Origin: Catonella sp963545085
Lineage (GTDB): Bacteria; Bacillota; Clostridia; Lachnospirales; Lachnospiraceae
Length of the DNA: 64,000 nucleotides
Direction of reading: 5' to 3'
NCBI GenBank assembly: GCA_963545085.1
Contig: CAUUHV010000003.1
Location: forward strand, 38,002 to 102,001
Part shown: one piece after another, positions 1 to 9,100 of the stretch
Position numbering within the stretch: position 1 is the first letter of the stretch
Layout of the letters: every line of letters begins with the position of its first letter
Notes under the pieces: generated by a model
The model's database searches: none
Told to the model about the DNA's origin: nothing
What the model saw: only the letters and a program-made list of their open reading frames with translations
Translations under genes and position numbers: made by a program

Positions 1-2
1 AT

Positions 3-1547
3 TTTAAAAGAGATAATTTGTTCAGACAGCTTGAGGAAGAAACGGCGAATGTGTTTACAGCCAAGCTTACAAACGCTTATAAAATAGTGACGGAAGGCGA
101 TTTTAAAGACATTTCATATTTGTATAGGTACGGAATCTATATAAATGAAGATGACGAAAGGGTAGCAATATTTTTAAACGGACTTTCCGAAGATAAGATA
201 AGAGCTATGGCGACAACTTTTGTTACCGGATTTATGAAGGGGTATGAAAATTACAGAATCGACCTTAGCGAAAAAAGAGCCGTTCAGCTTCGTTTTCATG
301 TGGGTTTTGAAAAGCTTATGGCTGAGGTGATAAGGCAGTTTGAAAAGGTCGGGCTTAAATGCTTTTTAAAGGTTTCGGGAGAAGGGGTGAACAGGCAGGC
401 GGAATACGACCATGCGAAGGATATCTCGCTTTGGATAGATAAGGATTATGTCACCCGTTACCTTGAAGCTTATGAAAAAGCTATGTCGGGCTTAAAGAAT
501 GAACTGATGGAGTATGCGGGACCTGCCGTGACGGAGACCTTCGGAGAGCCGGATTTTACACCTGTAAATAAAGAAGAAGCGGCTTCATTTGACGAAACGG
601 GAAGAAAGCTTTTTACCGGGCTTTCCGCAAAGAAGCAGCAGATAATAAATAAGTATTCTCCTGCTGAAAAACGCAGCTTTGCGATTATCGCCTACCCGCT
701 GCCTTCCATTTCCAAGGATAAATTTGAGGAAATATTCGAAGCGGTGATAAGACTTAACAACTTGGACAGCGAGAAATATAAGAAAATACAGCAATATCTT
801 ATAGATGAGCTTGATAAGGGTGAATATGTTACGGTTAAAGGAAGCGGAGTGAATAAAACGGATATAAAGGTTATGCTCCATGAGCTTAAAAATCCGGATA
901 GGGAAACGAATTTTGAGAACTGTGTGGCGGATGTTAATATACCTGTCGGAGAGGTTTTTACATCTCCGGCGCTTACCGGCACGGAGGGCGTACTGCATGT
1001 AACAAAGGTTTATCTGAACGGATTTTTGTATAAGGATTTGTATTTGGAGTTTAAGGACGGGAAGGTGACGGTATTTAAGTGTGAAAATTTTGACGATAAA
1101 GAGGAAAATAAAAAATTTATAAGAGAAAATCTTCTGTTTGAGCATGATACGCTCCCTATAGGAGAGTTCGCGATAGGAACCAATACCCTTGCTTATGTCA
1201 CAGGAATAAAGTATGATATTCAGGGAAGGCTTCCGATTCTTATTGCGGAGAAAACGGGACCGCATTTTGCGCTCGGAGATACCTGCTATTCGATGCAGGA
1301 GGATCATGCCGTATTTAATCCGGACGGAAAAGAGATAATCGCAAGGGAGAATGAGTGCTCGATGCTAAGAAATATCGACTCCGAAAAGGCGTATTTTAAC
1401 TGTCATACGGACATAACACTGCCTTATAACGAGCTTCTTGAAATAGCGGTTTATAAAAAGAACGGAGAAAAGACGGTACTTTTAAAGGACGGGCAGTTTG
1501 TGTTAAAAGGAACGGAGGAGCTTAACGAGGCTTTTAAGGAGTTGTGA
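3..1547 (+). CDS. M29-like aminopeptidase, C-terminal part (cut by window edge)
   Basis: The reading frame is open to the first base, so the true start lies upstream and the TTG at 18 is probably internal. About 515 residues are visible. The C-terminal half resembles thermophilic (M29, aminopeptidase T-like) metallopeptidases: a segment reading NIPVGEVFTSP, then an AIGTN block and an HFALGD block, the places where this family carries metal ligands. Members cleave N-terminal amino acids from peptides in the cytoplasm. The protein is longer than classical M29 enzymes (about 400 residues), matching a long clostridial variant. It ends 24 bases before purE. The family call is by motif memory and is moderately secure; substrate is unknown. 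Confidence 0.6.
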   Translation, partial: FKRDNLFRQLEEETANVFTAKLTNAYKIVTEGDFKDISYLYRYGIYINEDDERVAIFLNGLSEDKIRAMATTFVTGFMKGYENYRIDLSEKRAVQLRFHVGFEKLMAEVIRQFEKVGLKCFLKVSGEGVNRQAEYDHAKDISLWIDKDYVTRYLEAYEKAMSGLKNELMEYAGPAVTETFGEPDFTPVNKEEAASFDETGRKLFTGLSAKKQQIINKYSPAEKRSFAIIAYPLPSISKDKFEEIFEAVIRLNNLDSEKYKKIQQYLIDELDKGEYVTVKGSGVNKTDIKVMLHELKNPDRETNFENCVADVNIPVGEVFTSPALTGTEGVLHVTKVYLNGFLYKDLYLEFKDGKVTVFKCENFDDKEENKKFIRENLLFEHDTLPIGEFAIGTNTLAYVTGIKYDIQGRLPILIAEKTGPHFALGDTCYSMQEDHAVFNPDGKEIIARENECSMLRNIDSEKAYFNCHTDITLPYNELLEIAVYKKNGEKTVLLKDGQFVLKGTEELNEAFKEL

Positions 1548-1571
1548 TAAAGAAACAGGCGAGGAGGAATT

Positions 1572-2087
1572 ATGAGCAGAGTAGGAATAGTAATGGGAAG
1601 CGACAGCGACCTTCCGGTAATGAGACCGGCAATGGAAACTCTTGAGAAATTCGGTGTGGAATTTGATGTTACGGTGATTTCAGCGCATAGAATGCCGGAT
1701 ATATTTTTTGAATATGCTAAAGGCGCTGAGGAAAAGTATGATGTTCTTATAGCGGGAGCAGGCGGAGCGGCTCATCTGCCGGGAATGGCTGCGGCTGTAA
1801 CTCCTATTCCGGTAATAGGGGTGCCTATTCAGACGAAGGCTTTAGGCGGAGTGGATTCCCTTTATTCCATAGTTCAAATGCCTGCGGGCATACCTGTAGC
1901 TACTGTTGCCATTAACGGGGCTAAAAACGCGGCGCTCCTTGCCCTTAAAATAATTTCCGTAAGAGAAACGGAAATAAGAAAAAAGTTAAAGGAATTTTCT
2001 GAGGAGCTAAAGGAGGAGGTTGTAAAAAAGAAGGACAGGCTTGAATCGGAAGGGTATAAACTCTATCTTGACGGTATGGGGAAATAA
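1572..2087 (+). CDS. purE: N5-carboxyaminoimidazole ribonucleotide mutase (PurE class I)
   Basis: A 171-residue protein starting after AGGAGG. The N-terminal MGSDSDLPVM signature, the AHRMPD motif and the glycine-rich IAGAGGAAHLPGM segment are those of class I PurE. It moves the carboxyl group of N5-CAIR to give 4-carboxy-AIR in de novo purine synthesis. Class I PurE normally works with PurK, which is not in the window. It is the first of four purine genes here but is separated from purM by a leader with a hairpin, so it may form a different transcript. Length is normal for the family. Confidence 0.95.
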   Translation: MSRVGIVMGSDSDLPVMRPAMETLEKFGVEFDVTVISAHRMPDIFFEYAKGAEEKYDVLIAGAGGAAHLPGMAAAVTPIPVIGVPIQTKALGGVDSLYSIVQMPAGIPVATVAINGAKNAALLALKIISVRETEIRKKLKEFSEELKEEVVKKKDRLESEGYKLYLDGMGK

Positions 2088-2120
2088 GCGAAAGTGTATT
2101 TCGGTTTTCTTTTGCTTCGG

Positions 2121-2237
2121 TATAATATACATGGCATAGAGGGCAAATGTATTGTCAATCGGTTCTTAGAATAAGCCGGGCTAATAAAAAGAATTAGTAA
2201 TTAAAGAGGGCGGAGGAGATACATTTCCTCCGCTTTT
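2121..2237 (+). promoter_or_regulatory. purM leader with terminator-like hairpin
   Basis: A TATAAT at 2121-2126 (no good -35 seen) is followed by about 100 bases of leader. It ends in a perfect 8-bp stem, GCGGAGGA (2210-2217) with TCCTCCGC (2226-2233), then TTTTA. The hairpin loop ATACATTT (2219-2226) is complementary to AAATGTAT at 2145-2152 upstream. Two smaller stems lie between (CGGT...GCCG near 2160-2178; CTAAT/ATTAG near 2180-2196). This suggests attenuation of purM-purN-purD. No known purine riboswitch core was recognised. Confidence 0.5.
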
Positions 2238-2289
2238 ATGATATGATGGAAGAAAGGCGGCAGTTTATCAATCAGAAAAAGAGGTTTAT

Positions 2290-3315
2290 ATGGATTATAA
2301 AAATTCCGGAGTGGATATTGAAGCGGGCTATAAGTCGGTAGAATTGATGAGAAAATATGTAAATTCCACTATGAGAAAAGAGGTTCTGGGAAGTCTCGGC
2401 GGTTTTTCGGGAGCTTTTTCGCTTGCGGAAATAGCAAAGTATAAGGAACCGATACTTTTATCCGGTACGGACGGAGTGGGTACAAAGCTTAAAATCGCTT
2501 TTGAAATGGATAAACATGATACTATAGGAATAGATTGTGTTGCCATGTGTGTAAACGATGTGGCATGTGCGGGAGGAGAACCGCTTTTTTTTCTTGATTA
2601 TATAGCCTGCGGCAAAAACGAGCCTGAGAAAATCGCTGAAATAGTTAAAGGAGTGGCGGAAGGCTGCAAAATGGCGGGAGCTGCTTTAATAGGCGGTGAG
2701 ACCGCGGAGCATCCGGGACTTATGCCTGATGAAGAGTATGATCTTGCAGGCTTTACCGTAGGTATAGCGGAAAAGAATGAGCTTATAGACGGAAAAAGCC
2801 TTAAAGCGGGAGATGTACTTATAGGTTTTGCTTCCTCCGGAATACACAGCAACGGATATTCGTTGGTGAGAAAGGTATTTAATATAAAAAAAGAGACCCT
2901 TTCCGTTTATTATGAAACCCTTTCCTCTACTTTGGGAGAGGTGCTGCTTGCCCCTACAAGGATTTATGTAAAGGCTTTAAAAGAGATTAAAAGCGAGGGA
3001 ATAAGAATAGCCGCATGCAGTCATATAACGGGCGGCGGTTTTTATGAGAATATTCCGAGGATGTTAAGAAACGGAGCCCATGCTGTTATAAATAAGGCTT
3101 CATACAGGGTTCCGCCGATATTTGAAATGCTTGCCAAAGACGGAAACGTTTCGGAGCAGGTTATGTATAACACCTATAACATGGGTATCGGAATGATAAT
3201 AGCGGTGGATAAAACGGATGCGGATAAGGCTTTAAAAGCTGTAGAGGCTGTCGGAGAAAAGGCATTTATTATCGGTGAAATTAAAGACGGAGAAAAGGGT
3301 GTGACAATATTATGA
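2290..3315 (+). CDS. purM: Phosphoribosylformylglycinamidine cyclo-ligase (AIR synthase)
   Basis: 341 residues, the usual PurM length. It closes the imidazole ring of FGAM with ATP to give AIR. Recognisable blocks are SGTDGVGTKLK near residue 60, DCVAMCVNDVACAGGEPLFFLDY, the GGETAEHPG loop, IHSNGYSLVRK, and HITGGGFYENIPRM in the C-terminal half. The stop codon overlaps the purN start (ATGA), so the two are translationally coupled. The start ATG follows AGAGG. Confidence 0.96.
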   Translation: MDYKNSGVDIEAGYKSVELMRKYVNSTMRKEVLGSLGGFSGAFSLAEIAKYKEPILLSGTDGVGTKLKIAFEMDKHDTIGIDCVAMCVNDVACAGGEPLFFLDYIACGKNEPEKIAEIVKGVAEGCKMAGAALIGGETAEHPGLMPDEEYDLAGFTVGIAEKNELIDGKSLKAGDVLIGFASSGIHSNGYSLVRKVFNIKKETLSVYYETLSSTLGEVLLAPTRIYVKALKEIKSEGIRIAACSHITGGGFYENIPRMLRNGAHAVINKASYRVPPIFEMLAKDGNVSEQVMYNTYNMGIGMIIAVDKTDADKALKAVEAVGEKAFIIGEIKDGEKGVTIL

Positions 3316-3938
3316 TAAAGCTTGCCGTTTTGGTGTCGGGAGGCGGAACAAATCTTCAGGCGATAATAGACGGGATAAACTCGGGTAAAATAAGAAATAC
3401 CGAGATTTCGCTTGTAATAAGCAACAATAAAAATGCATTCGCCTTAAAAAGAGCTGAAAAGGCGGGGATAAGAGCAAAATGCATTATGCCTTCGAATTTT
3501 CCTAATAGGGAGAGTTTTGATGAAGGATTACTCAGCTTACTTAAAGAATCCGAGGCTGATTTGATTGTGCTTGCGGGATTTTTGGTAATCATTCCAAAGG
3601 AAATAGTATCGGAATTTAAAAATCGCATAATAAATATCCATCCGTCTTTAATACCTTCATTTTGCGGAGCGGGATGTTACGGCTTAAAGGTTCATGAAAA
3701 GGCTCTTGAAAGAGGCGTAAAGGTGACCGGGGCTACAGTTCATTTTGTAGACGAAGGCACGGACTCCGGACCTATAATACTTCAAAAGCCTGTATTTATT
3801 AAGGATGGGGATACCCCGGAAATTTTGCAAAAAAGGGTAATGGAAGAAGCGGAATGGGAGATACTCCCTAAGGCAATCGACCTTTTTGCGACGGGAAAGC
3901 TTACCGTGGATGGGAGAAGAGTTTTTACTAAGGAGTAG
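3312..3938 (+). CDS. purN: Phosphoribosylglycinamide formyltransferase
   Basis: 208 residues. PurN formylates GAR using 10-formyl-THF. Visible are the N-terminal LVSGGGTNLQAI, the catalytic Asn-His of NIHPSL, and the DEGTDSGPI motif that carries the catalytic Asp. It overlaps purM by four bases and is followed by purD six bases on. The folate cofactor could come from the fchA-folD pair at 16.3-17.7 kb. Length and motifs are ordinary. Confidence 0.95.
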   Translation: MIKLAVLVSGGGTNLQAIIDGINSGKIRNTEISLVISNNKNAFALKRAEKAGIRAKCIMPSNFPNRESFDEGLLSLLKESEADLIVLAGFLVIIPKEIVSEFKNRIINIHPSLIPSFCGAGCYGLKVHEKALERGVKVTGATVHFVDEGTDSGPIILQKPVFIKDGDTPEILQKRVMEEAEWEILPKAIDLFATGKLTVDGRRVFTKE

Positions 3939-3944
3939 AGCGGA

Positions 3945-5213
3945 ATGAATATTTTTATAATAGGCGGCGGGGGCAGAGAGCATGCTATAGCGTTAAAGGT
4001 GTCGGAAAGCAGGAAAGCGAATAGGATATACTGCGCTCCGGGAAATGCGGGTATAGAAGAAATAGCCGAATGCGCCGATATATCCGTTATGGATTTTGAA
4101 AGGCTAATAGCATTTGCTAAAGAAAAGAAAATGGATTTGGTCATAATAGGACCTGACGATCCGCTTGCGGCAGGGCTTACGGATGCTTTTGAAAAGGAAG
4201 GCTTCAGAGTGTTCGGACCGGATAGGAAAGCCGCTTTAATCGAAAGCTCGAAGGCGTTTTCAAAAAATCTTATGAAAAAATACGGCATACCTACACCTGA
4301 TTACAGAATATTTAAGGATGCGGACGAAGCGTTAAACTATGTGAAAGGAGCAAAATATCCTCTTGTGGTAAAAGCGGACGGGCTTGCTCTCGGAAAGGGA
4401 GTACTTATCTGCGAGGACAGGAAGGCTGCAGAAGAAGCCGTTAAGGAGATAATGAGGGATAAAAAATTCGGAGAAGCCGGAAAAACCGCGGTTATAGAGG
4501 AATTTATTACAGGTACGGAAGTATCGGTGCTTTGCTTTTGCGACGGGAACACGGTAAAACCTATGGCTTCGGCAATGGACTTTAAAAGGGCTAAGGACGG
4601 CGACAAAGGGCTTAATACCGGGGGTATGGGCAATGTTTCGCCTAATCCTTATTATACTGAAGATGTGGCAAGGCTTTGTATGGAAAAGATATTTAAGCCT
4701 ACAGTAAAAGCCATGAAAGCGGAGGGCAGACCGTTTAAGGGAGTGCTTTTTGCAGGTCTTATGCTGACGGAGAACGGTCCTGAGGTGCTTGAGTATAACG
4801 CAAGATTCGGAGATCCGGAAACTCAAGCGGTATTGCCGCGCCTTGAAACGGATATTATAGATATTATGGAAAGCTGCATAGACGGAAGACTGTCGGACAA
4901 GGAGTTGAAATTTAAGGATGAAGCCTGCGTATGCGTGGTACTTGCTTCGGGAGGCTATCCGGGTGATTATGAAAAAGGCAAAGAGGTTGTTATTAAAGAA
5001 GGTTTCGGGAAAAACGGACTGTATCTTTTTCATGCAGGCACGAAAAGACAGAACGGAAGGGTTGTTACCGCAGGAGGCAGGGTTTTCGGTGTGAGCGCTC
5101 TCGGAAGCACGATTAAGGAGGCAAGGAAAAAGGCTTATGAAGCTGTTACACTTGTGGAATTTGATAATAAGTACATGAGAAAAGACATAGCCGAAAAGGC
5201 TGAAACGGTTTAA
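3945..5213 (+). CDS. purD: Phosphoribosylamine--glycine ligase (GARS)
   Basis: 422 residues, normal for PurD, an ATP-grasp enzyme joining glycine to phosphoribosylamine. The start IIGGGGREHAIA, the central VVKADGLALGKGV ATP-grasp segment, GGMGNVSPNP and EYNARFGDPETQ are family signatures. It is the last gene of the purM-purN-purD operon and is followed by a strong terminator hairpin. purF, purC, purL and purH are elsewhere. Confidence 0.96.
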   Translation: MNIFIIGGGGREHAIALKVSESRKANRIYCAPGNAGIEEIAECADISVMDFERLIAFAKEKKMDLVIIGPDDPLAAGLTDAFEKEGFRVFGPDRKAALIESSKAFSKNLMKKYGIPTPDYRIFKDADEALNYVKGAKYPLVVKADGLALGKGVLICEDRKAAEEAVKEIMRDKKFGEAGKTAVIEEFITGTEVSVLCFCDGNTVKPMASAMDFKRAKDGDKGLNTGGMGNVSPNPYYTEDVARLCMEKIFKPTVKAMKAEGRPFKGVLFAGLMLTENGPEVLEYNARFGDPETQAVLPRLETDIIDIMESCIDGRLSDKELKFKDEACVCVVLASGGYPGDYEKGKEVVIKEGFGKNGLYLFHAGTKRQNGRVVTAGGRVFGVSALGSTIKEARKKAYEAVTLVEFDNKYMRKDIAEKAETV

Positions 5214-5238
5214 GAGAAGGATTTTAAAGATTAAAGTA

Positions 5239-5278
5239 AAAAGGCGAAAGGAAATCTTAGAACTTTTGCCTTTTTTTT
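5239..5278 (+). terminator. Rho-independent terminator after purD
   Basis: AAAAGGCGAAAG (5239-5250) pairs with CTTTTGCCTTTT (5263-5274) with one G-U pair, followed by a run of T to 5278. Confidence 0.85.
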
Positions 5279-5354
5279 GTCACTTTTTATTATTACAGTA
5301 ACCGGGTGACGGATAAATATGATAAATATAAAGATAATCGGATTCGGAGAGGAA

Positions 5355-8015
5355 ATGTTAAAAAAAGCTTTAGTAAAAGTATTTGCGGCTTTAGCTCTTA
5401 CGGCAAGCCTTATAATAAGTAATGAAGCGTTACCCGGAGGGCTTATAAGCTCTCATTTGTCTGCGCGTTCAGCTACAAAGAAGGTGGCTGTCTGCACGGT
5501 AGATAAATTAAATGTAAGAACTGACGCGGGAACGGAGTTTGATAAACTTATGGTGGATGGAGTGTCCGTCTATCTTACCAAAGACCAAAAGGCGGACATT
5601 ATTTCCGAAAAGGGCGAGTGGTACAAAATAAAGTTTGATTTTGGAGGAAAAAGTGTAAGCGGATATATTTTGGCGAAGTATGTTACGGTGTCTGAGGAAA
5701 AGGTCGCGGATACGGGTAAAGGAAAGAAAAATAAAAAGGCGGATGATAAGGGAGATGCCAAAACGGATACCAAGGCTTCAAGAACGGTTACAAAAGGTTA
5801 CAAGATACCTGCCACGGTAAAAGCCGATTCTTTAAGAGTGAGGACCGATGCGGGGACTTCCGCTGCGCAGCTTACAGTAGACGGTACGGGAGTATCGGTT
5901 AAACGGGATGAAACGGTAAATATTACAGGTATTAAGAATGATGAAGACGGCAAAAGATGGTATAAAATAAATACAGCAGTAAATGAAAGTGCCGTAAAGG
6001 GATATGTTTCAAGTGAATTTATAAAGCTTTCCGTAACGAAAAAGAAGACGGTGGATGCCGAGATTTCGGAGAAAAGCGTGAAGATAACGACCAAGGCGAC
6101 ACCGAAAGGGGGCGTTTTGAAAGATTCCAAAGGGAAGGAAGCCGTTCTTAAAAAAGGGAAGTCGGTAAAGATATTTTACGAGGTTACATTTGACGACATA
6201 AAGTATTTCAAAATATCCTTTAAAATAGGAAAAGAGAGTCTTTCGGGCTATGTAAAAGCCGAAGAAGTGAATTTTGTTGGAAAAAAGGTGAAGGTTTCAG
6301 ACGGCAAAAGTGACGGAAAGACAGACGATACGACGGGAGAAGGCGAAAAGAAACCCGGCACTTCCGTGGAAAAGGAAAAGACCGAGGAAGAAATAAGCGC
6401 CGAGGATGCGGCATTTACGGCACAGAAAGCCTATATAACTGCGGATAATGTCGAGATGTATAATGAGGCGGCAAGTGATGCGGATGTTTTAGTGGAAAAT
6501 GACACCGGCATAGCTTATAAACTTATTAAAAATCAGGAAGTAACGGCAAGAAGGAGATATACCGTAGACGGTGAAAAATGGTATTTAATAACGTACGTAA
6601 CCGTGGACAGCACGGGTAAGGCGATGGTAGGCGCAGGGTTTATCCCGGGCAAATATATAAAATTGGAAGGGCCTGTAGCTAAGACTACAGGCTCTTTGGA
6701 TATGACGAAGGCGTTGAACTCCGAAGAATTTGAGGCTCATCTGCTTACACAGGGATTTCCTGAGGACTATAAACCTTATTTAAGAAAGCTTCACGAAAAA
6801 CATCCTTACTGGTATTTTGAGGCGAAGCATTTAAACATTGATTGGAATGCCGCAGTGGAGGCGGAAAGTAAGGTAGGGCTCAATCTGATTCCTTCTTCTA
6901 AAAATATAGCATGGAAATCTTTGGAAAAGGGAAGTTATGACTTCCTTACGGACAGCTTCATACCTTATGACGGCTCAACATGGGTAACCGCGTCAAAAAG
7001 AGCGATAAGCTACTATATGGATCCGAGAAATTTTTTAAATGAGGATTATATTTATCAGTTTGAGCTGCTTTCATATAAGCCGGAATATCAAAGCGAAGAG
7101 GGCGTAAATGAAGTGGTGGCGGGCTCACCTATGGAAGGGGCGGTTTATTCGTTTTTTACGGATAAGGGAGAAAAGAGAACTCTTTCTTATGCGGAAACAT
7201 TTATAATGGCGGGAGTGTACTCGGGAGTCAGTCCTTATCATCTTGCGAGCAGGGTCAAGCAGGAAGTGAGCGGCGGAGGATTTTCCGAAAGCGTAAGCGG
7301 AACGGTAACAGGCTTTGAAGGGATTTATAATTTTTATAACATAGGAGCAAAGCACAGTACCAAGCCGGGAGGAGCTGTATTAAACGGGCTTAACTTCGCG
7401 AAAAAAGGCGGAACGGACAGACCGTATAATGCCGAAAAGACTTTTAACGAATATATGAAGATTCCTTGGAATAACAGGTACAAAGCCATCATGGGAGGAG
7501 CGGCGTACATAGGAAGCGATTATATATCAAGGGGACAGAATACGGTTTATCTTGAAAAATTCAATTTTACGGAGAAATCGACCTATTCGCACCAGTATAT
7601 GGCGAATGTGGAGGGGGCTAAAACAGAGGCTAAATATATGAAAAAGGCTTATGAGAAGCTTACAGATTTTACAATCGTGTTTTCCGTACCCGTATTTTTA
7701 AATATGCCTGTCGAAATAAGTAAAATGCCCGAGGATGAGAAAAATTCGAATAATCTGCTTGCGTCATTAAATATTTCGGTAAATTCTCTTACACCGAGTT
7801 TTTCTCCTGAAAATACCGGCCCATATACCGTTGTCACGGGAAAAAATACGAATGAGATTGAGGTGACGGCTGAGGCGGCAAGCAAGAGAGCGACTGTTAC
7901 GGGAACGGGTAAAGCTGTTTTGAGTACTTCGGGGGAAACTTTCATAAATATAAATGTAACGGCTGAAAACGGAGATGTGAGAACCTATGTTTTGCTGATA
8001 GCAAAGGAGAGTTGA
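5355..8015 (+). CDS. Secreted SH3-repeat N-acetylglucosaminidase (GH73-like) with cadherin-like domain
   Basis: About 886 residues from the ATG at 5355, chosen because GGAGAGG precedes it and a signal peptide follows (lysines then a hydrophobic stretch to about residue 25). The frame is open to an ATG at 5319. Bacterial SH3-like domains lie near residues 42-115, 150-222, 235-300 and 360-440, joined by Lys/Asp-rich linkers. A glucosaminidase-type domain follows (about 470-770) with the likely catalytic Glu at 637 in RVKQEVSG. The last 85 residues look like a cadherin-like beta-sandwich. It probably trims peptidoglycan outside the membrane. Four bases separate it from the next exported protein, which has the same kind of sandwich domain. 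Confidence 0.85.
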   Translation: MLKKALVKVFAALALTASLIISNEALPGGLISSHLSARSATKKVAVCTVDKLNVRTDAGTEFDKLMVDGVSVYLTKDQKADIISEKGEWYKIKFDFGGKSVSGYILAKYVTVSEEKVADTGKGKKNKKADDKGDAKTDTKASRTVTKGYKIPATVKADSLRVRTDAGTSAAQLTVDGTGVSVKRDETVNITGIKNDEDGKRWYKINTAVNESAVKGYVSSEFIKLSVTKKKTVDAEISEKSVKITTKATPKGGVLKDSKGKEAVLKKGKSVKIFYEVTFDDIKYFKISFKIGKESLSGYVKAEEVNFVGKKVKVSDGKSDGKTDDTTGEGEKKPGTSVEKEKTEEEISAEDAAFTAQKAYITADNVEMYNEAASDADVLVENDTGIAYKLIKNQEVTARRRYTVDGEKWYLITYVTVDSTGKAMVGAGFIPGKYIKLEGPVAKTTGSLDMTKALNSEEFEAHLLTQGFPEDYKPYLRKLHEKHPYWYFEAKHLNIDWNAAVEAESKVGLNLIPSSKNIAWKSLEKGSYDFLTDSFIPYDGSTWVTASKRAISYYMDPRNFLNEDYIYQFELLSYKPEYQSEEGVNEVVAGSPMEGAVYSFFTDKGEKRTLSYAETFIMAGVYSGVSPYHLASRVKQEVSGGGFSESVSGTVTGFEGIYNFYNIGAKHSTKPGGAVLNGLNFAKKGGTDRPYNAEKTFNEYMKIPWNNRYKAIMGGAAYIGSDYISRGQNTVYLEKFNFTEKSTYSHQYMANVEGAKTEAKYMKKAYEKLTDFTIVFSVPVFLNMPVEISKMPEDEKNSNNLLASLNISVNSLTPSFSPENTGPYTVVTGKNTNEIEVTAEAASKRATVTGTGKAVLSTSGETFININVTAENGDVRTYVLLIAKES

Positions 8016-8019
8016 GAGC

Positions 8020-9042
8020 ATGATAAAGAAAACTGTGTTTTTCGTATTGATAACTGCACTTCTTTTCTCTTTTTCAGGAGAGAAGGCGGAAGCTGCGGGC
8101 GCCAATATTATACTTGCCTCAAAACTTACGGCGGCAACGGTAGGAGAGAAGTTTACCGTGACCTTGACAATAGATACGGAGGAGGTATGTAGTGCGTTTG
8201 AGGCATACCTTTCCTATAGTAACGACACCGCTGAATATGTTTCCGCCGATGACGGCATAGCCGGAGGTAAGGGAATACTCAGAATAAACCTTAAAGATAT
8301 GAATAAGGATGAGTACACCGAAGAATATGAGGAGGATTACGGAGAAAATAACGACGAGTACAGAGGTATAGAAAAAAAGTACGAGATCATATTTAAGGCG
8401 AAGAAGTCGGGATTGTTTACGCTTTCATTTTCGGACGGAGTACATGTTTTTTCGGATACCGGTGAAGAAATGTCGGTTTCAAGCAATACTTTTGAGCTGA
8501 ATGTTAAAAATAAGAGGGAGGCTTCCGCGGACAGCAGTCTTTCGGCGCTTAGAATAGCCGGCTTCAAGCTTTCTCCGATGTTTTCAAAAAATACTCTTTA
8601 TTATGAAATAAACGTGGATAAAGATACTGAAAAGCTTGTAATAGGGGCGGATCCTTCGGATGCGAATTCTACTGTAAGCGTGGAGGGAAGCGGAGAATTA
8701 AAAACAGGATCAAATGAAGTAAGGGTAACGGTTACGGCGGAAGCGGGAAACAGTACGACGTATGTTGTTACAGTAAATAAAGAAGATAAGGCGAAGAAAG
8801 AGAAAGTTTCGGATGGGGATAAGGAAAAGACGGATGAAAAATACGGCATTTTAAGCGGTAAAATATCCGAAGAAAAAGAGTATGTGCCGGAGCCGGCGGA
8901 AGAAAGTACTGTAACCGAAACGGAAAATTCGGTTAATGATAGCAAAAACAGACCGCTCTATGGTATAATAGCGGGGATAGCCGCTGTTATATGTATACTT
9001 CTTGCAGCGGCGGCGTATTTGAAGAGGAAAGACAAAGCTTGA
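8020..9042 (+). CDS. Membrane-anchored cohesin-like / cadherin-like protein
   Basis: 340 residues with a signal peptide (1-26, ending AEA). Residues about 28-158 look like a cohesin-type beta-sandwich (ILASKLTAATVGEKFTVTLTI opening, FEAYLSYSND, a later SGLFTLSFSDG strand). Residues about 165-252 form a cadherin-like sandwich (SSLSALRIAG start, TYVVTVNK end). A charged linker, a transmembrane helix (about 314-333) and a KRKDKA tail follow. It is probably lipid-bilayer anchored and faces the wall. It is co-transcribed with the upstream glucosaminidase. No dockerin partner is visible, so a cellulosome role is not supported; a surface or adhesion role is an inference. Confidence 0.7.
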   Translation: MIKKTVFFVLITALLFSFSGEKAEAAGANIILASKLTAATVGEKFTVTLTIDTEEVCSAFEAYLSYSNDTAEYVSADDGIAGGKGILRINLKDMNKDEYTEEYEEDYGENNDEYRGIEKKYEIIFKAKKSGLFTLSFSDGVHVFSDTGEEMSVSSNTFELNVKNKREASADSSLSALRIAGFKLSPMFSKNTLYYEINVDKDTEKLVIGADPSDANSTVSVEGSGELKTGSNEVRVTVTAEAGNSTTYVVTVNKEDKAKKEKVSDGDKEKTDEKYGILSGKISEEKEYVPEPAEESTVTETENSVNDSKNRPLYGIIAGIAAVICILLAAAAYLKRKDKA

Positions 9043-9100
9043 AGCGGATTGATTTATAGACGGTCGGTGCCTGCCTTAAGCTTATGTGTATGGAGGCAAA

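Noticed and set aside
585..1307. Long minus-strand frame opposite the M29-like gene
   Set aside because: It lies wholly inside a well-supported gene on the other strand, has no RBS and shows no family motif; treated as a shadow, like other antisense frames throughout.
2088..2289. Purine (xpt-type) riboswitch ahead of purM
   Set aside because: The conserved loop and three-way-junction bases of the purine aptamer are not present; only a leader with a terminator-like hairpin is supported.
8020..9042. Cellulosome scaffoldin
   Set aside because: Only one cohesin-like domain, a membrane anchor and no dockerin-bearing enzymes in the window.
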